A DNA stretch of 64,000 nt from Frankia alni ACN14a (GCF_000058485.1 NC_008278.1:2350962-2414961), one strand, 5' to 3'; counted from the stretch's first letter, positions 27,601 to 35,957 are shown. Made by a program: numbers and translations. The notes: generated by a model from the letters alone, not told the origin.

Positions 27601-28618
27601 GGGCGTCGGTGAACCCGGCGCGGATGCGGTGCGCGATGTGCACGGCCAGTGCCGTCTTGCCCGCGCCGGCCTTGCCGGCGAAGGCCGCCGTGACGGTGCC
27701 CCGGGCCAGGGCCGCCTGATCGGTGAGCACGGCGTGCGCCCGGGCCTGGATGGTGTCCCGCCCGGTGTACTCCGGGGTGTCCGGCGGGAGCTGGTGGCCG
27801 CCGGCGCCGGCGGGCGCGACCTGGGCGGGGCGGCCCAGCGAGCGCGGCGGCGCCCAGGCGAGATCCGGCGCCCCGCGCAGCACGTCCTCCTGCAGCCGGC
27901 GCAGCATCGCAGAGTCCAGCCCGAGCTCGTGCAGGGCCTCCAGGCCGTCGCGGCAGGCCCGGGCGGCGTCCTCCGTCCGGCCGTCGCGGTAGAAGGCGAC
28001 GACCAGCTCCCGGCGCAGCCCGTCGTCGTGCGGATGACGGGCGACCAGCATCCGCAGGTCGCCGATGACCTCCCGGTGCCGGCCCAGGGACAGGTCGGCG
28101 GCGATCCGCGTCTTGGTCACGTCGAGCTGGAGCTCGGTAAGCGCCTCCGCGTAGCCGTGCGCGAACGGATGGTCCGCGACGTCGACCAGCGGCGGCCCCC
28201 GCCACAGCGACTGGGCCTCCTGCAGCGGGGCGATCGCGCTCACCGGGTCGCCGTCGTCCACCGCGCGGCGGCCCTGCGCCAGCAGCCGCCGCACCCGCTC
28301 GACGTCGATCTGCTCGGCCCGCACGTCGAGCAGGTAGCCCGCGCCCCTGCGCAGCAGCACCCGCGGCGGCCTGTCGTCCGCCATCACCCGCCGCAGCTCG
28401 CTGACGTGGGTGCGCAGCGTGCGCAGCGCACCCTCCGGGGGAGAGTCGCCCCAGATCACCTCCATCAGCCGGGGGATCGACACGGCCCTGCCGGCCTCGA
28501 GCAGCAGAACGGTCATCAGGACCTTGCGCTGGGCGCCGCCCAGCGAGACGGGTGTCCCGGCCGCGGTGACCTCCAGCGGACCCAGGATGGCGAACTGCAG
28601 GCTGTCGCGGTCGGGCAT
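24638..28618 (-). CDS. SARP/AfsR-type regulator with NB-ARC, TPR and PLD-like C-terminal region
   Basis: A 1326-residue regulator. Residues about 8-95 are an OmpR-like winged helix (FAILGPLEVTAAGTPVSLGG, LMEVIWGDSPPEGALRTLRT). Residues 100-250 are a bacterial transcriptional activation domain. An NB-ARC ATPase follows, with Walker A GKAGAGKTALA (about 314-324) and Walker B KVLIILDNA. After an Ala/Gly-rich linker come TPR-type helices (about 800-1020). The last 260 residues go beyond the AfsR plan: ARLVASRR-like helices, an AVLAAIDAGAIVQILLLDPD block and RLYAEQPLTTYHRWDSG resemble PLD-like/DUF5919 sensor domains. SARPs bind direct repeats near -35 boxes and recruit polymerase. GAGAGG lies before the ATG at 28618. 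The crtA-like gene follows 5 nt downstream, so pathway-specific control of carotenoid genes is likely. Confidence 0.85.
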   Translation of the reverse strand: MPDRDSLQFAILGPLEVTAAGTPVSLGGAQRKVLMTVLLLEAGRAVSIPRLMEVIWGDSPPEGALRTLRTHVSELRRVMADDRPPRVLLRRGAGYLLDVRAEQIDVERVRRLLAQGRRAVDDGDPVSAIAPLQEAQSLWRGPPLVDVADHPFAHGYAEALTELQLDVTKTRIAADLSLGRHREVIGDLRMLVARHPHDDGLRRELVVAFYRDGRTEDAARACRDGLEALHELGLDSAMLRRLQEDVLRGAPDLAWAPPRSLGRPAQVAPAGAGGHQLPPDTPEYTGRDTIQARAHAVLTDQAALARGTVTAAFAGKAGAGKTALAVHIAHRIRAGFTDALYVDLRGTSEPLEPTRVLARFVQGLGVSRAAVPTDPDDLAEMYQELLATRKVLIILDNAAGEAQLRPLMPTSPGCAVLITSRSRLHGLTVPYWMVDVLIPSDAVELLAKVVGAARVDAEPEAARDIVGLCGYLPLAIQIAGRKLAAHPHWRLARLAGRLANERDRLSWLEVGDLEVRASFSLSYEGRPADEQRAFRLLSLPAVNDFAPWAAAAVLDVDLDEAEDVVDRLADAQLLERRGVDATGTERYRFHDLLRVFARERETGVGTAIGQPASKTSGAHPGSADGERAGNGHAGDGHGGRPPGVAPEGGVAAGGDGGHGASDAAKPDDSPALSGEHQAALSRLLYAYQVMLREAVDTFSPGRVRTLSADGPDAGFAAQAAARFARADLAEVVRRPLVWFGGERSNLLALVEQAQAAGLDPPTWLLAVEAAEFYAFAAHWADWARTHALGLAAARRTGHRLAEAELLTSLGEREIVLTFEEAFWRLDAAGADPDGEPAVAVTQDALERLALATERFTRAREIFAGFGAELGEARAVRGLADACRGRGEFAAALDHFEACLGTMRRAGARRLEAETLVAVAMTHGDRRELADAITCLTMSLSIARELANRPLEAQAQRRLGDLYRYRERPEQALAAYNESLPLLAELPDLLWEPRVLVRRGDILAQLDDHPAARRSWQQGITLLRQQGSPELAAAEDRLSAPVTTEPTQFTGGRLLGAFEPAYFIARVAASRRSVRLLNTWTDLVSAPHRDAFTDAVLAAIDAGAIVQILLLDPDSPAAAARTADLSHRIDVPAEIRANLLVLDGLRERLTPVLRPRLAVRLYAEQPLTTYHRWDSGALVSSFPVGYSSAAATQHEATISSTLVQFVEQHFERLWSPAGSAALDDYLRVPLQVLRSDADPVDVRAEFVRLDGAVYVASAELAALLRQGGPDGLVTAVAGDGRHALSGIGRARVVPLRDDAGAGVVAAAFTQKYGAARDGLLRLSSVRS

Positions 28619-28770
28619 CTGGTCCTCTCGTCACGGCCCCGTGGTGATGTCTGTTTATCGCAGCGTGCGCCCGCAGGGGAGCCCGCGGCAACCACCGATC
28701 CTCCACGGGCGCTGTCGTTTCCGCGTCAGGACCGCACCCGCTGTGATCCCGGCACGGCGCACGGGACCTG

Positions 28771-28787
28771 TCAACGACCGCTCAACG
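28771..28787. promoter_or_regulatory. Candidate SARP operator between the regulator and a divergent gene
   Basis: TCAACG at 28771-28776 and 28782-28787 are exact direct repeats with 11-bp spacing, the same as the pairs at 23788 and 23853. The site lies 153 bp before the SARP start and 117 bp before the divergent 28904 gene, so it could serve autoregulation. Confidence 0.45.
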
Positions 28788-28903
28788 TCTGCGGTGACCG
28801 TGCGTGCACCGCTCATTGACACCGCAGGTGTGCACTCCGGATCGACGAGAACCGAGGATGACGGACCGTCGGCAGTCGGCCGACGGTAGGAGGTGTCGGG
28901 ATT

Positions 28904-29689
28904 ATGGCGATCGCGGTGACGAGGATCCTGTCGCGACGGCCCGGGGCGCCGGGGCGGGCGCCTTCCCCGGCGGCGGCGTCGGGGACGCGGGCCGAGGCGG
29001 TCGCGGGACGGTCGGGACGGTCGGAACGGCCCGTGACCTGCACGCGGCCGTTGCCGGAGGTCGGCGCCGGGGCGCAGGCCCTCCCCCGGCGCGCCGGCGG
29101 CCTGCCGCACGAGGTGGTCTTCCGGGTCACCGCGGCGAGCCGGTGCACCGCGGTCCGGCAGGTGTGGGTCGAGACCGACGAGCAGGCGGTGCTCGCCGAC
29201 TGGGCGTCGCGGGGGCGGGTCGAGCTGATGGCCGCCCGGCGTCCGTTCGTCCTGGAACTGGACCTTGACGGCCAGGGCGTGCGGCTGGTCGAGCCGATGG
29301 GGCGGGTGCCGGTCGCGGCCTTCGCGGCCGACCGGGCGGGCGGCCGGGTGCGCCTGGCGGACGGCTGCGTGCTGCGGTGGCTCACGCCGACCCGCGGCGC
29401 GTTCGCCAGCGGCCTGGTGGGGCACCGCGAGGTCAACATCATCCGGTTCGCGCTGGACGGGACGGCGCTCGTCGTGGCCCATCCCGACCTGCTCGTCCCG
29501 GAGGTCACCCGGGTGGTCCGGGCGTCGGACGCGGGTCCGGGGGATACCCGTCGGGGGGATGTCCCGGACCCGCGCCTGGGCTGGGTGCCCGACGTGGTGG
29601 CGCTGCTCGTGCTGGCCTGGTTCCTGCGGCTGCTCGAGACCAGCGCCGTCGTGCCGGCTCGCTCGCGTGTTCGAGAGCCGGGTGTTTGA
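28904..29689 (+). CDS. Hypothetical protein with beta-rich core and C-terminal hydrophobic segment
   Basis: A 261-residue protein that I do not recognise. The first 65 residues are low-complexity (Arg, Pro, Ala, Gly). Residues about 70-220 alternate strands and turns (VRLVEPMGRVPVAAFAADRA, GRVRLADGCVLRWLTP, FALDGTALVVAHPDLL), loosely reminiscent of scramblase/LURP-type beta barrels. A hydrophobic segment near the end (VPDVVALLVLAWFLRLL) could be a tail anchor, as in that superfamily, but this is only a structural impression. GTAGGAGGTG upstream of the ATG at 28904 is a strong ribosome site. It is divergent from the SARP gene with a TCAAC repeat pair in between, so it may be a regulator target. 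Confidence 0.7.
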   Translation: MAIAVTRILSRRPGAPGRAPSPAAASGTRAEAVAGRSGRSERPVTCTRPLPEVGAGAQALPRRAGGLPHEVVFRVTAASRCTAVRQVWVETDEQAVLADWASRGRVELMAARRPFVLELDLDGQGVRLVEPMGRVPVAAFAADRAGGRVRLADGCVLRWLTPTRGAFASGLVGHREVNIIRFALDGTALVVAHPDLLVPEVTRVVRASDAGPGDTRRGDVPDPRLGWVPDVVALLVLAWFLRLLETSAVVPARSRVREPGV

Positions 29690-29723
29690 CGGGCCGGCCG
29701 GGAGAGGGTTACCTTCCAGGTAT

Positions 29724-29739
29724 TCGAACTTGTGTTCGA
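29724..29739. promoter_or_regulatory. SOS box (LexA operator)
   Basis: TCGAACTTGTGTTCGA is a perfect TCGAAC-N4-GTTCGA palindrome, matching the actinobacterial/Bacillus-type LexA site. It lies 16 bp before the start of the HEPN gene that heads the imuA'-imuB-dnaE2 genes, so this mutagenesis cassette should be induced by DNA damage. Confidence 0.9.
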
Positions 29740-29754
29740 CGCCGGGAGGGTGTC

Positions 29755-30327
29755 ATGGCCGTCGTGAGTCGACCTGTCAGCGGCGCGGGCCCCGCGGGCG
29801 GAGCCGTCGGGGTGGAGGGTACGTCCGCCGGGCGCGGAGCATCCAGCGGGCCGCCCGGACGGGCCCTGCTGCCCGCGGCGGGGCTGCCCCACCGTTCCCG
29901 GGACGAGCTGCTCGCCGCCGCCCGGCGCGGTCTCGGGGAGGCGGAGTACGCCCCCCGGGCCGGGGAGCGGTACGCCCTGGCTCATCTCGCCGCCCTGCGG
30001 GCCGCCGCCGCCGTGCTGGCGGATCGGGCGCGGCCCCGGCCGGGCCGCCGCGGCCGGCCGGTCAGCGCCTGGTGCCTGCTCGTGCGGGTGGCTCCCGAGC
30101 TCGTCGAATGGGCGGACTTCTTCGCGGCGGGCGCCGGTCGGCGAGCGGCCGCCGAGGCCGGCCTGAACGTGGTGGGCCGCCGCGAGGCCGACGATCTGAT
30201 CCGCCAGGTCGACCAGTTCATCGGCGTCGTCGAGGGCGCGCTGGGGCTGCCGTCCCAGCCGGTGCTCGCCGGCACCGGTCCGGCCGATGTCGTGGCAGCC
30301 GCGGCCGTCCCGCCGCGGCGGGGTTAG
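29755..30327 (+). CDS. SAV_6107-family HEPN domain protein
   Basis: A 190-residue protein. After a low-complexity Gly/Ala N-terminus, residues about 55-170 form an alpha-helical HEPN-type bundle: DELLAAARRGLGEAEYAPRA, YALAHLAALRAAAAVLADRA, and VRVAPELVEWADFFAAGA. The family is typically found beside imuA'/imuB/dnaE2 in actinobacteria. The canonical Rx4-6H RNase motif of toxic HEPN proteins is not obvious, so nuclease activity is not assumed. It is the first gene after the LexA box, with a GGGAGGG ribosome site before the ATG at 29755. The imuA' start is 6 nt after its stop, so cotranscription is nearly certain. A role in the damage-induced mutasome is an inference from this context. Confidence 0.8.
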   Translation: MAVVSRPVSGAGPAGGAVGVEGTSAGRGASSGPPGRALLPAAGLPHRSRDELLAAARRGLGEAEYAPRAGERYALAHLAALRAAAAVLADRARPRPGRRGRPVSAWCLLVRVAPELVEWADFFAAGAGRRAAAEAGLNVVGRREADDLIRQVDQFIGVVEGALGLPSQPVLAGTGPADVVAAAAVPPRRG

Positions 30328-30333
30328 CCGGCC

Positions 30334-31032
30334 GTGGCCGGTCCGGCGGCGTTGGCCGCCCTGCAGGAGGTCGCCCGCGGTGCGCCGCCGCGGGTGGGGG
30401 ACACCGGTGAGCGCCTGCTGCCCGTGGTCTCCACCCTCGCCGCGCTTCTTCCCGAGGCAGGGCTGCGCCGGGGGACGACCATCGTCGTCACCGGGTCCAC
30501 CTCGTTGCTGCTGACCCTGCTGCGTGGGCCCTCCCAGGCGGGTGCGTGGTGCGCGGTGGTGGGTTTCGCCCAGCTCGGAGCGCTCGCCGCCGCCGAAGCG
30601 GGCATCGCGCTGGAACGCCTCGCCCTGGTCCCCGTGCCGGGCCAGCGCTGGCCGGTGGTCGTGGCCGCGCTGCTGGACGCCATGGACGTGGTGGTGGTCC
30701 GCCCGCCGGCCCGGTCCCGCCCGGCGGACGGCCGGCGACTGACCGCGCGGGCGCGCGAGCGCGGCGCCGTCCTGGTCGCCGTGGACGGCTGGGAGGGCGC
30801 CGATCTGCGGGTGGCCGCCGTCGAGCGGCGGTGGGACGGCCTCGGCGCCGGCCATGGCCAGGTGTGCGCACCCAACCTGCTGGTGGAGGTGTCCGGGCGC
30901 GGGGCGGCGCGCCGCCCCCGCCGGGCGTGGCTGGCCGGGGCCGGTGCGCCGCCTGCCGCGGCCCCGCCGGCCGTCGAGGCGGGTGGGACGGTGCCCGCGG
31001 TGGTGCGTGCCCTTCCGGTCGAGGTGGCCTGA
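30334..31032 (+). CDS. ImuA'-like RecA/SulA-fold mutasome protein
   Basis: A 232-residue protein related to actinobacterial ImuA'. It has a degenerate RecA-like core: VVTGSTSLLLTLLRGPSQAG takes the place of the Walker A region but lacks GKS/T, so ATP binding is doubtful. LERLALVPVPGQRWPVVVAA and MDVVVVRPP supply the later strands. In mycobacteria ImuA' works with ImuB and DnaE2 in damage-induced mutagenesis and binds RecA. The GTG at 30334 follows the HEPN stop by 6 nt, and imuB starts 1 nt after its own stop. It belongs to the LexA-controlled operon. The exact boundary of the C-terminal Ala/Pro-rich tail (residues 195-232) is not conserved. Confidence 0.85.
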   Translation: MAGPAALAALQEVARGAPPRVGDTGERLLPVVSTLAALLPEAGLRRGTTIVVTGSTSLLLTLLRGPSQAGAWCAVVGFAQLGALAAAEAGIALERLALVPVPGQRWPVVVAALLDAMDVVVVRPPARSRPADGRRLTARARERGAVLVAVDGWEGADLRVAAVERRWDGLGAGHGQVCAPNLLVEVSGRGAARRPRRAWLAGAGAPPAAAPPAVEAGGTVPAVVRALPVEVA

Positions 31033-31033
31033 C

Positions 31034-32644
31034 ATGCCGGTCCGCATGCTCGCCGTGCACTACCCGGACTGGCCGGCCGTCGCGGCCGGGGTCGCGGCGG
31101 ACCAGCCCGGCGCGGTGCTGGCCGCCGGGCGGGTCGTCGCCGCGACCCCCGCCGCCCGGCGCGCCGGGATCCGCCCGGGGCTGCGCCGCCGGGAGGCGCA
31201 GGCCCGCTGTCCCGAGATCACCCTCGTGCCCGACGACCCCGGCCGCGCCGCCCGGGTCTTCGAGCCGTTGGTCGCCGCGGTGGAGTCGGTGGCCCCCGGC
31301 GTCGAGGTGCGCGGCCCGGGTGACTGCGTCGTCCCGGTACGCGGCGTCGCCCGGTACTTCGGCGGGGTCGAGGCCGCCCTCGCCGAGGTCCGCCGGGCGC
31401 TGACGGCGGCCTGGCCCGCCGCGGTCCGGTCGGCCGGGGCGGTCGGGCCGGCGCCGCGCTGCGGCCTCGGGGTGGCCGACGGGCCGTTCGCGGCCGGGAT
31501 CGCGGCCCGCGGCGAGGCGGTCGTCCCCCTCGGGGGGACCGCGGCCTTCCTCGCCCCGCATCCCGTCGACCTGCTCGGCGACGCCGAGCTCGTCGATCTG
31601 CTCCGCCGGCTGGGACTGGTCACGCTCGGGAGCTTCGCCGCGCTCCCGGCGGCCGACGTCGCCGCCCGGTTCGGGCCGCCCGGAGACTGGGCGCACCGCC
31701 TCGCCCGCGGCGAGGACCCCCGCCCGGTGACCCCGCGCGAGCATCCGGTCGACCTCGGCGTCGTCACGGCGTTCGACCCGCCGGCCGAGCGGGTCGAACA
31801 GGCGGCCTTCGCCGCCCGCCGGCTCGCCGAGCAGGCCCATGATCGGCTCCGCGACCACGGGCTGGCCTGCACCGGGATCCGGATGGAGGCGGAGACCGGC
31901 CACGGGGAACACCATGTGCGGACGTGGCGCCACGACGGCCCGCTCGCGGCCGCGGCCATCACGGACCGCGTCCGCTGGCAGCTCGACGGCTGGCTGGCCG
32001 GTTCGGCCTCGGCCGGCGACGAGGTCGCCCACGCCGCCATGCCGACCCGGCCGCGGGGGGCGGCCGGATCGGGGCCCACGGCCGGGGTGGTCCGGCTCCG
32101 GATCGAACCGGTGGGGCTGGTGCCCGCAGCCGGTCGCCAGCTCGGGCTGTGGGGGGAGCCGGGGGCGGCCGCCGCGCGGGTCGGCCGCGCCCTCACCCGG
32201 GTGCAGGGGCTGCTCGGTCCGGACGCCGTCCTCACCGCGGTGGTCGGCGGTGGCCGCGATCCCGGGGACCGGATCCGCCTGGTGCCCTGGGGAGAACCCC
32301 GGGTGGCCACCGGGCTGGATCGACCCTGGCCCGGGACCCTGCCGGCCCCGGCCCCGACCCTCGTGCACCGACCCCCGCTGGTGGCCAGCGTCCTCGACGA
32401 CGCCGGGGAGCCGGTGGGGGTCAGCGCCCGGTGCACGGTGACCGCGCCGCCCGCGCGGCTGGCGATCGGCGCGGGCTCGCCGATGCCGGTGACCGGCTGG
32501 GCGGGGCCGTGGCCGGTGGACGAGCGCTGGTGGGACGCCGACGCCCGCCGGCGGGCCCGTTTCCAGATCAGCGTCGCCGAGGGGGGCGCCTACCTGCTCG
32601 CCGTCGCGGGCGGGCGGTGGTGGGTGGAGGCGTCCTATGACTGA
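31034..32644 (+). CDS. imuB: ImuB, catalytically inactive Y-family polymerase homologue
   Basis: A 536-residue Y-family polymerase-like protein. The fold is recognisable (MLAVHYPDWPAVAAG start, RRAGIRPGLRRREAQARCPE, VARYFGG), but the metal-binding acids are gone: where DinB has HVDMDAF it has AVHYPDW, and where DinB has SVDEAFLD it has GPGDCVVPV. ImuB proteins act as a scaffold that links the beta clamp, ImuA' and DnaE2. A clamp motif is suggested by QLGLWGEPG (about residue 371). GAGGTGG precedes the ATG at 31034. Its stop overlaps the dnaE2 start by 8 bp, so translation is coupled. Confidence 0.92.
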   Translation: MPVRMLAVHYPDWPAVAAGVAADQPGAVLAAGRVVAATPAARRAGIRPGLRRREAQARCPEITLVPDDPGRAARVFEPLVAAVESVAPGVEVRGPGDCVVPVRGVARYFGGVEAALAEVRRALTAAWPAAVRSAGAVGPAPRCGLGVADGPFAAGIAARGEAVVPLGGTAAFLAPHPVDLLGDAELVDLLRRLGLVTLGSFAALPAADVAARFGPPGDWAHRLARGEDPRPVTPREHPVDLGVVTAFDPPAERVEQAAFAARRLAEQAHDRLRDHGLACTGIRMEAETGHGEHHVRTWRHDGPLAAAAITDRVRWQLDGWLAGSASAGDEVAHAAMPTRPRGAAGSGPTAGVVRLRIEPVGLVPAAGRQLGLWGEPGAAAARVGRALTRVQGLLGPDAVLTAVVGGGRDPGDRIRLVPWGEPRVATGLDRPWPGTLPAPAPTLVHRPPLVASVLDDAGEPVGVSARCTVTAPPARLAIGAGSPMPVTGWAGPWPVDERWWDADARRRARFQISVAEGGAYLLAVAGGRWWVEASYD

Positions 32645-35600
32645 ATCGGCGGCGGCCGGCCTGGCGGGCGGGGACCGAGGACGGGACGCGTCGGTTCGCA
32701 CCGGTCAGCCCGGCGACGGCGGGGACAGCCCGGCCTGGTCGCGCAAGCGGGCCCCCTACCGGCCGCGAGCGGGGCTGCGGGCCGCCTCGGCCGCGGCCGT
32801 CCCCTACGCCGAGCTGCACTGTCATTCCGCGTTCAGCTTCCTCGACGGCGCGAGCCAGCCGGAGGACCTCGTGGAGGAGGCGGTGCGGCTGGGGCTGTCG
32901 GCGCTCGCACTCACCGACCACGACGGGCTCTACGGCGTGGTCCGCTTCGCGGAGGCGGCCCGGGAGGTGGGACTGCGGACCGTCTTCGGGGCGGAGATCT
33001 CGCTCGGGGCGCGGGCGGCCCGAGCGGGCGAGACCGATCCCGACGGTGACCACCTGCTCGTCCTCGCCCGTGACCCGGAGGGCTACCGGCGGCTGGCCCG
33101 GCTGCTGTCCGACGCCCACCTGGCCGGGGGGGAGAAGGGCCGGCTGGTGGCCGAGCCCGAGGCCTGCGCCCGGGCGGCCGGCGGGCACTGGCAGGTGCTC
33201 ACCGGATGCCGCAAGGGCACGGTTCCCCGGGCCCTGGCCCGCTCCGGTCCCGCCGCAGCCGGGGCCGCCCTCGCGGAGCTGGCGGAGCTGTTCGGCCGCG
33301 AGAACGTGGCGGTGGAGCTCGCCGACCATGCCCATCCGCTGGACTCGGCCCGCAACGACGCTCTGGCCGAGCTGGCCCGCACCGCGCGGCTTCCCCTGGT
33401 GGCGACCGGCAACGTCCACTACGCCGCGCCCGGCGCGGCCCGGTTGGCGGCGGCGATGGCTGCCGTGCGGGCGCGGCGCAGCCTGGCGGAGATGGACGGC
33501 TGGCTGCCGGCCGCGGGCACCGCGCACCTGCGCTCCGGCGCGGAGATGGCGCAGCGGTTCGCCCGGTTTCCCACCGCGGTGGAGCAGGCGGCCCGCATCG
33601 GTGCCGAGTGCGCCTTCGACCTGCACCTGGTCGCGCCGCGGCTGCCCGACTTCCCGGTTCCCCCGGGGCACACCGAGGCGAGCTGGCTGCGGCTGCTCAC
33701 CATGCAGGGCGCCGCGCGCCGGTACGGCCCAGCGGGACAGGAACGGATCGCCGGTGCCTACGACCAGCTCGCCCACGAGCTGGGGCTGATCGAACAGCTC
33801 GGTTTCCCGGGCTACTTCCTGATCGTCCATGACATCGTCGAGTTCTGCCGCCGGCACCGGATCCTCTGCCAGGGACGGGGCTCGGCGGCGAACTCGGCCG
33901 TCTGTTACGCCCTGGGCATCACCGGGGTGGACGCGGTCTCCTTCGGCCTGCTGTTCGAGCGTTTCCTCGCCCCGGAACGCGACGGGCCGCCCGACATCGA
34001 CCTGGACATCGAATCCGGACGGCGGGAGGAGGTGATCCAGTACGTCTATCGGCGCTACGGGCGGGACCGGGCCGCCCAGGTGGCAAACGTGATCACCTAC
34101 CGGCCGCGGTCGGCGGTGCGGGACGTGGCGCGTGCCCTGGGCTTCTCCGCCGGGCAGCAGGACGCCTGGTCCCGCCAGCTCGACCGGTGGTCCCTCCCCG
34201 CGGCCGGGCCGCCGCCGTCGGGTGACGGCGGCGGCCCGGAACACGACATCCCGCCCGAGGTGACCCAGCTGGCCGACCGGTTGCTCGGATTCCCCCGACA
34301 TCTCGGCATCCACTCCGGCGGCATGGTGATCTGCGACCGCCCGGTCGGGGAGGTCGTCCCGGTGGAGTGGGCCCGGATGCCCGGGCGGACGGTGATCCAG
34401 TGGGACAAGGACGACTGCGCCGCCGCCGGCCTGGTCAAGTTCGACCTGCTCGGGCTCGGCATGCTCTCGATGCTGCACAAGGCGTTCGACCTCATCCGCG
34501 GCCACCACGGCCGCGACCTTGACCTGTCCCTGATCCCGCCGGAGGATCCGGCGGTCTACGACATGCTGTGCGCGGCCGACTCCATCGGGGTGTTCCAGGT
34601 GGAGAGCCGCGCCCAGATGGCCACGCTGCCCCGCCTGCGGCCCCGGCGCTTCTACGACCTGGTGGTCGAGGTGGCGCTGATCCGGCCCGGGCCGATCCAG
34701 GGCGGGTCGGTCCACCCCTACATCCGTCGCCGCAACGGGGCGGAGGAGGTCACCTATCCGCATCCGCTGCTGCGTCGCTCCCTGGCCAAGACCCTGGGTG
34801 TTCCGCTGTTCCAGGAGCAGCTCATGCAGATGGCGATCGACATCGCCGGGTTCTCGGCGGCGGAGGCCGACGAGCTGCGCCGGGCGATGGGCTCCAAGCG
34901 GTCCGCCGACCGCATCGAACGGCTCCGTGAGCGGCTCTACACGGGGATGGCGGCCAGCGGCATCACCGGCGCGCTGGCCGACGACCTGTTCACCAAGCTG
35001 TCTGCCTTCGCGAACTTCGGGTTTCCCGAGAGCCACTCGGTGAGCTTCGCGTTCCTGGTGTACGCCAGCTCCTGGATCAAGCTCTACTACCCGGCCGCGT
35101 TCTGCGCCGCGTTGCTCAACGCACAGCCGATGGGCTTCTACTCGCCGCAGAGCCTGGTCGCCGACGCCCGCCGCCACGGCGTCGAGGTGCTGCGGCCGGA
35201 CGTCAACGCCTCCGCGGTCGGGGCGAGTCTGGTCGGCGCGCAACCGCGGGTCCGGCTTGGCCTGTCCGGAGTCCGGCGGGTGGGGGAGAGTCTGGCCCGC
35301 CGCATCGTCGAGACGCGGGTGGCGGGCGGCCCCTACGCCGGCATGGCCGATCTCGTCCGCCGGGTCGGACTGTCCGTCGATCAGGTCGAGGCGCTGGCCA
35401 CCGCGGGGGCGTTCGCCTGCTTCGGGGTGGCGAGGCGCGAGGCGCTGTGGGCGGCCGGCGCCGTGGCACAGGCTCGCCCGGACCGGCTCGACGGGATGGT
35501 CTTCGGCGCCGACGTCGCCGCCGTCGCGCCGTACCTGCCGGGGATGACCGGGGTCGAGGAGTCCGTGGCCGACCTCTGGGCGACGGGGATCACGACCGAG

Positions 35601-35957
35601 GGCTATCCCACCCGGTTCCTCCGGGAGCGGCTCGCCGCCCAGGGGGTGACGGCGGCGGCGGGTCTGCGCGACGCCGAGGCGGGCCGGCGGGTCCTGGTCG
35701 CCGGAATCGTCACCCACCGGCAACGGCCGGCGACGGCGGGCGGCACGACCTTCGTCAACCTGGAGGACGAGACGGGCCTGGTGAACGTGATCTGCTCGCC
35801 CGGGGTCTGGGCGCGCCATCGGATCGTGGCCCGCACGGCGGTGGCCCTCGTCGTCCGCGGTCGCCTCGAACGGGCCGAGGGGGTGACCAATGTGATCGCC
35901 GAGCGGATGTGGCCGCTGCCGGTCGCCGTCACCTCCCGCTCCCGGGACTTCCGATGA
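32637..35957 (+). CDS. dnaE2: Error-prone DNA polymerase III alpha subunit DnaE2
   Basis: A 1106-residue C-family polymerase. An N-terminal PHP domain starts at YAELHCHSAFSFLDG (about residues 57-71), with LALTDHDGLYG next. The palm aspartates are in PDIDLDIESGRREEVI (about 451-466), followed by QVANVITYRPRSAVRD. HSGGMVICDRPVG and FFRQ-like thumb elements fit DnaE2 rather than DnaE1, as do the shorter length and the lack of an extended C-terminus. A helix-hairpin-helix and OB domain occupy residues 900-1100. DnaE2 carries out translesion synthesis together with ImuA' and ImuB. The ATG at 32637 overlaps the imuB stop. The first 50 residues are low-complexity. It is controlled by the LexA site at 29724 through the operon. 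Confidence 0.95.
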   Translation: MTESAAAGLAGGDRGRDASVRTGQPGDGGDSPAWSRKRAPYRPRAGLRAASAAAVPYAELHCHSAFSFLDGASQPEDLVEEAVRLGLSALALTDHDGLYGVVRFAEAAREVGLRTVFGAEISLGARAARAGETDPDGDHLLVLARDPEGYRRLARLLSDAHLAGGEKGRLVAEPEACARAAGGHWQVLTGCRKGTVPRALARSGPAAAGAALAELAELFGRENVAVELADHAHPLDSARNDALAELARTARLPLVATGNVHYAAPGAARLAAAMAAVRARRSLAEMDGWLPAAGTAHLRSGAEMAQRFARFPTAVEQAARIGAECAFDLHLVAPRLPDFPVPPGHTEASWLRLLTMQGAARRYGPAGQERIAGAYDQLAHELGLIEQLGFPGYFLIVHDIVEFCRRHRILCQGRGSAANSAVCYALGITGVDAVSFGLLFERFLAPERDGPPDIDLDIESGRREEVIQYVYRRYGRDRAAQVANVITYRPRSAVRDVARALGFSAGQQDAWSRQLDRWSLPAAGPPPSGDGGGPEHDIPPEVTQLADRLLGFPRHLGIHSGGMVICDRPVGEVVPVEWARMPGRTVIQWDKDDCAAAGLVKFDLLGLGMLSMLHKAFDLIRGHHGRDLDLSLIPPEDPAVYDMLCAADSIGVFQVESRAQMATLPRLRPRRFYDLVVEVALIRPGPIQGGSVHPYIRRRNGAEEVTYPHPLLRRSLAKTLGVPLFQEQLMQMAIDIAGFSAAEADELRRAMGSKRSADRIERLRERLYTGMAASGITGALADDLFTKLSAFANFGFPESHSVSFAFLVYASSWIKLYYPAAFCAALLNAQPMGFYSPQSLVADARRHGVEVLRPDVNASAVGASLVGAQPRVRLGLSGVRRVGESLARRIVETRVAGGPYAGMADLVRRVGLSVDQVEALATAGAFACFGVARREALWAAGAVAQARPDRLDGMVFGADVAAVAPYLPGMTGVEESVADLWATGITTEGYPTRFLRERLAAQGVTAAAGLRDAEAGRRVLVAGIVTHRQRPATAGGTTFVNLEDETGLVNVICSPGVWARHRIVARTAVALVVRGRLERAEGVTNVIAERMWPLPVAVTSRSRDFR

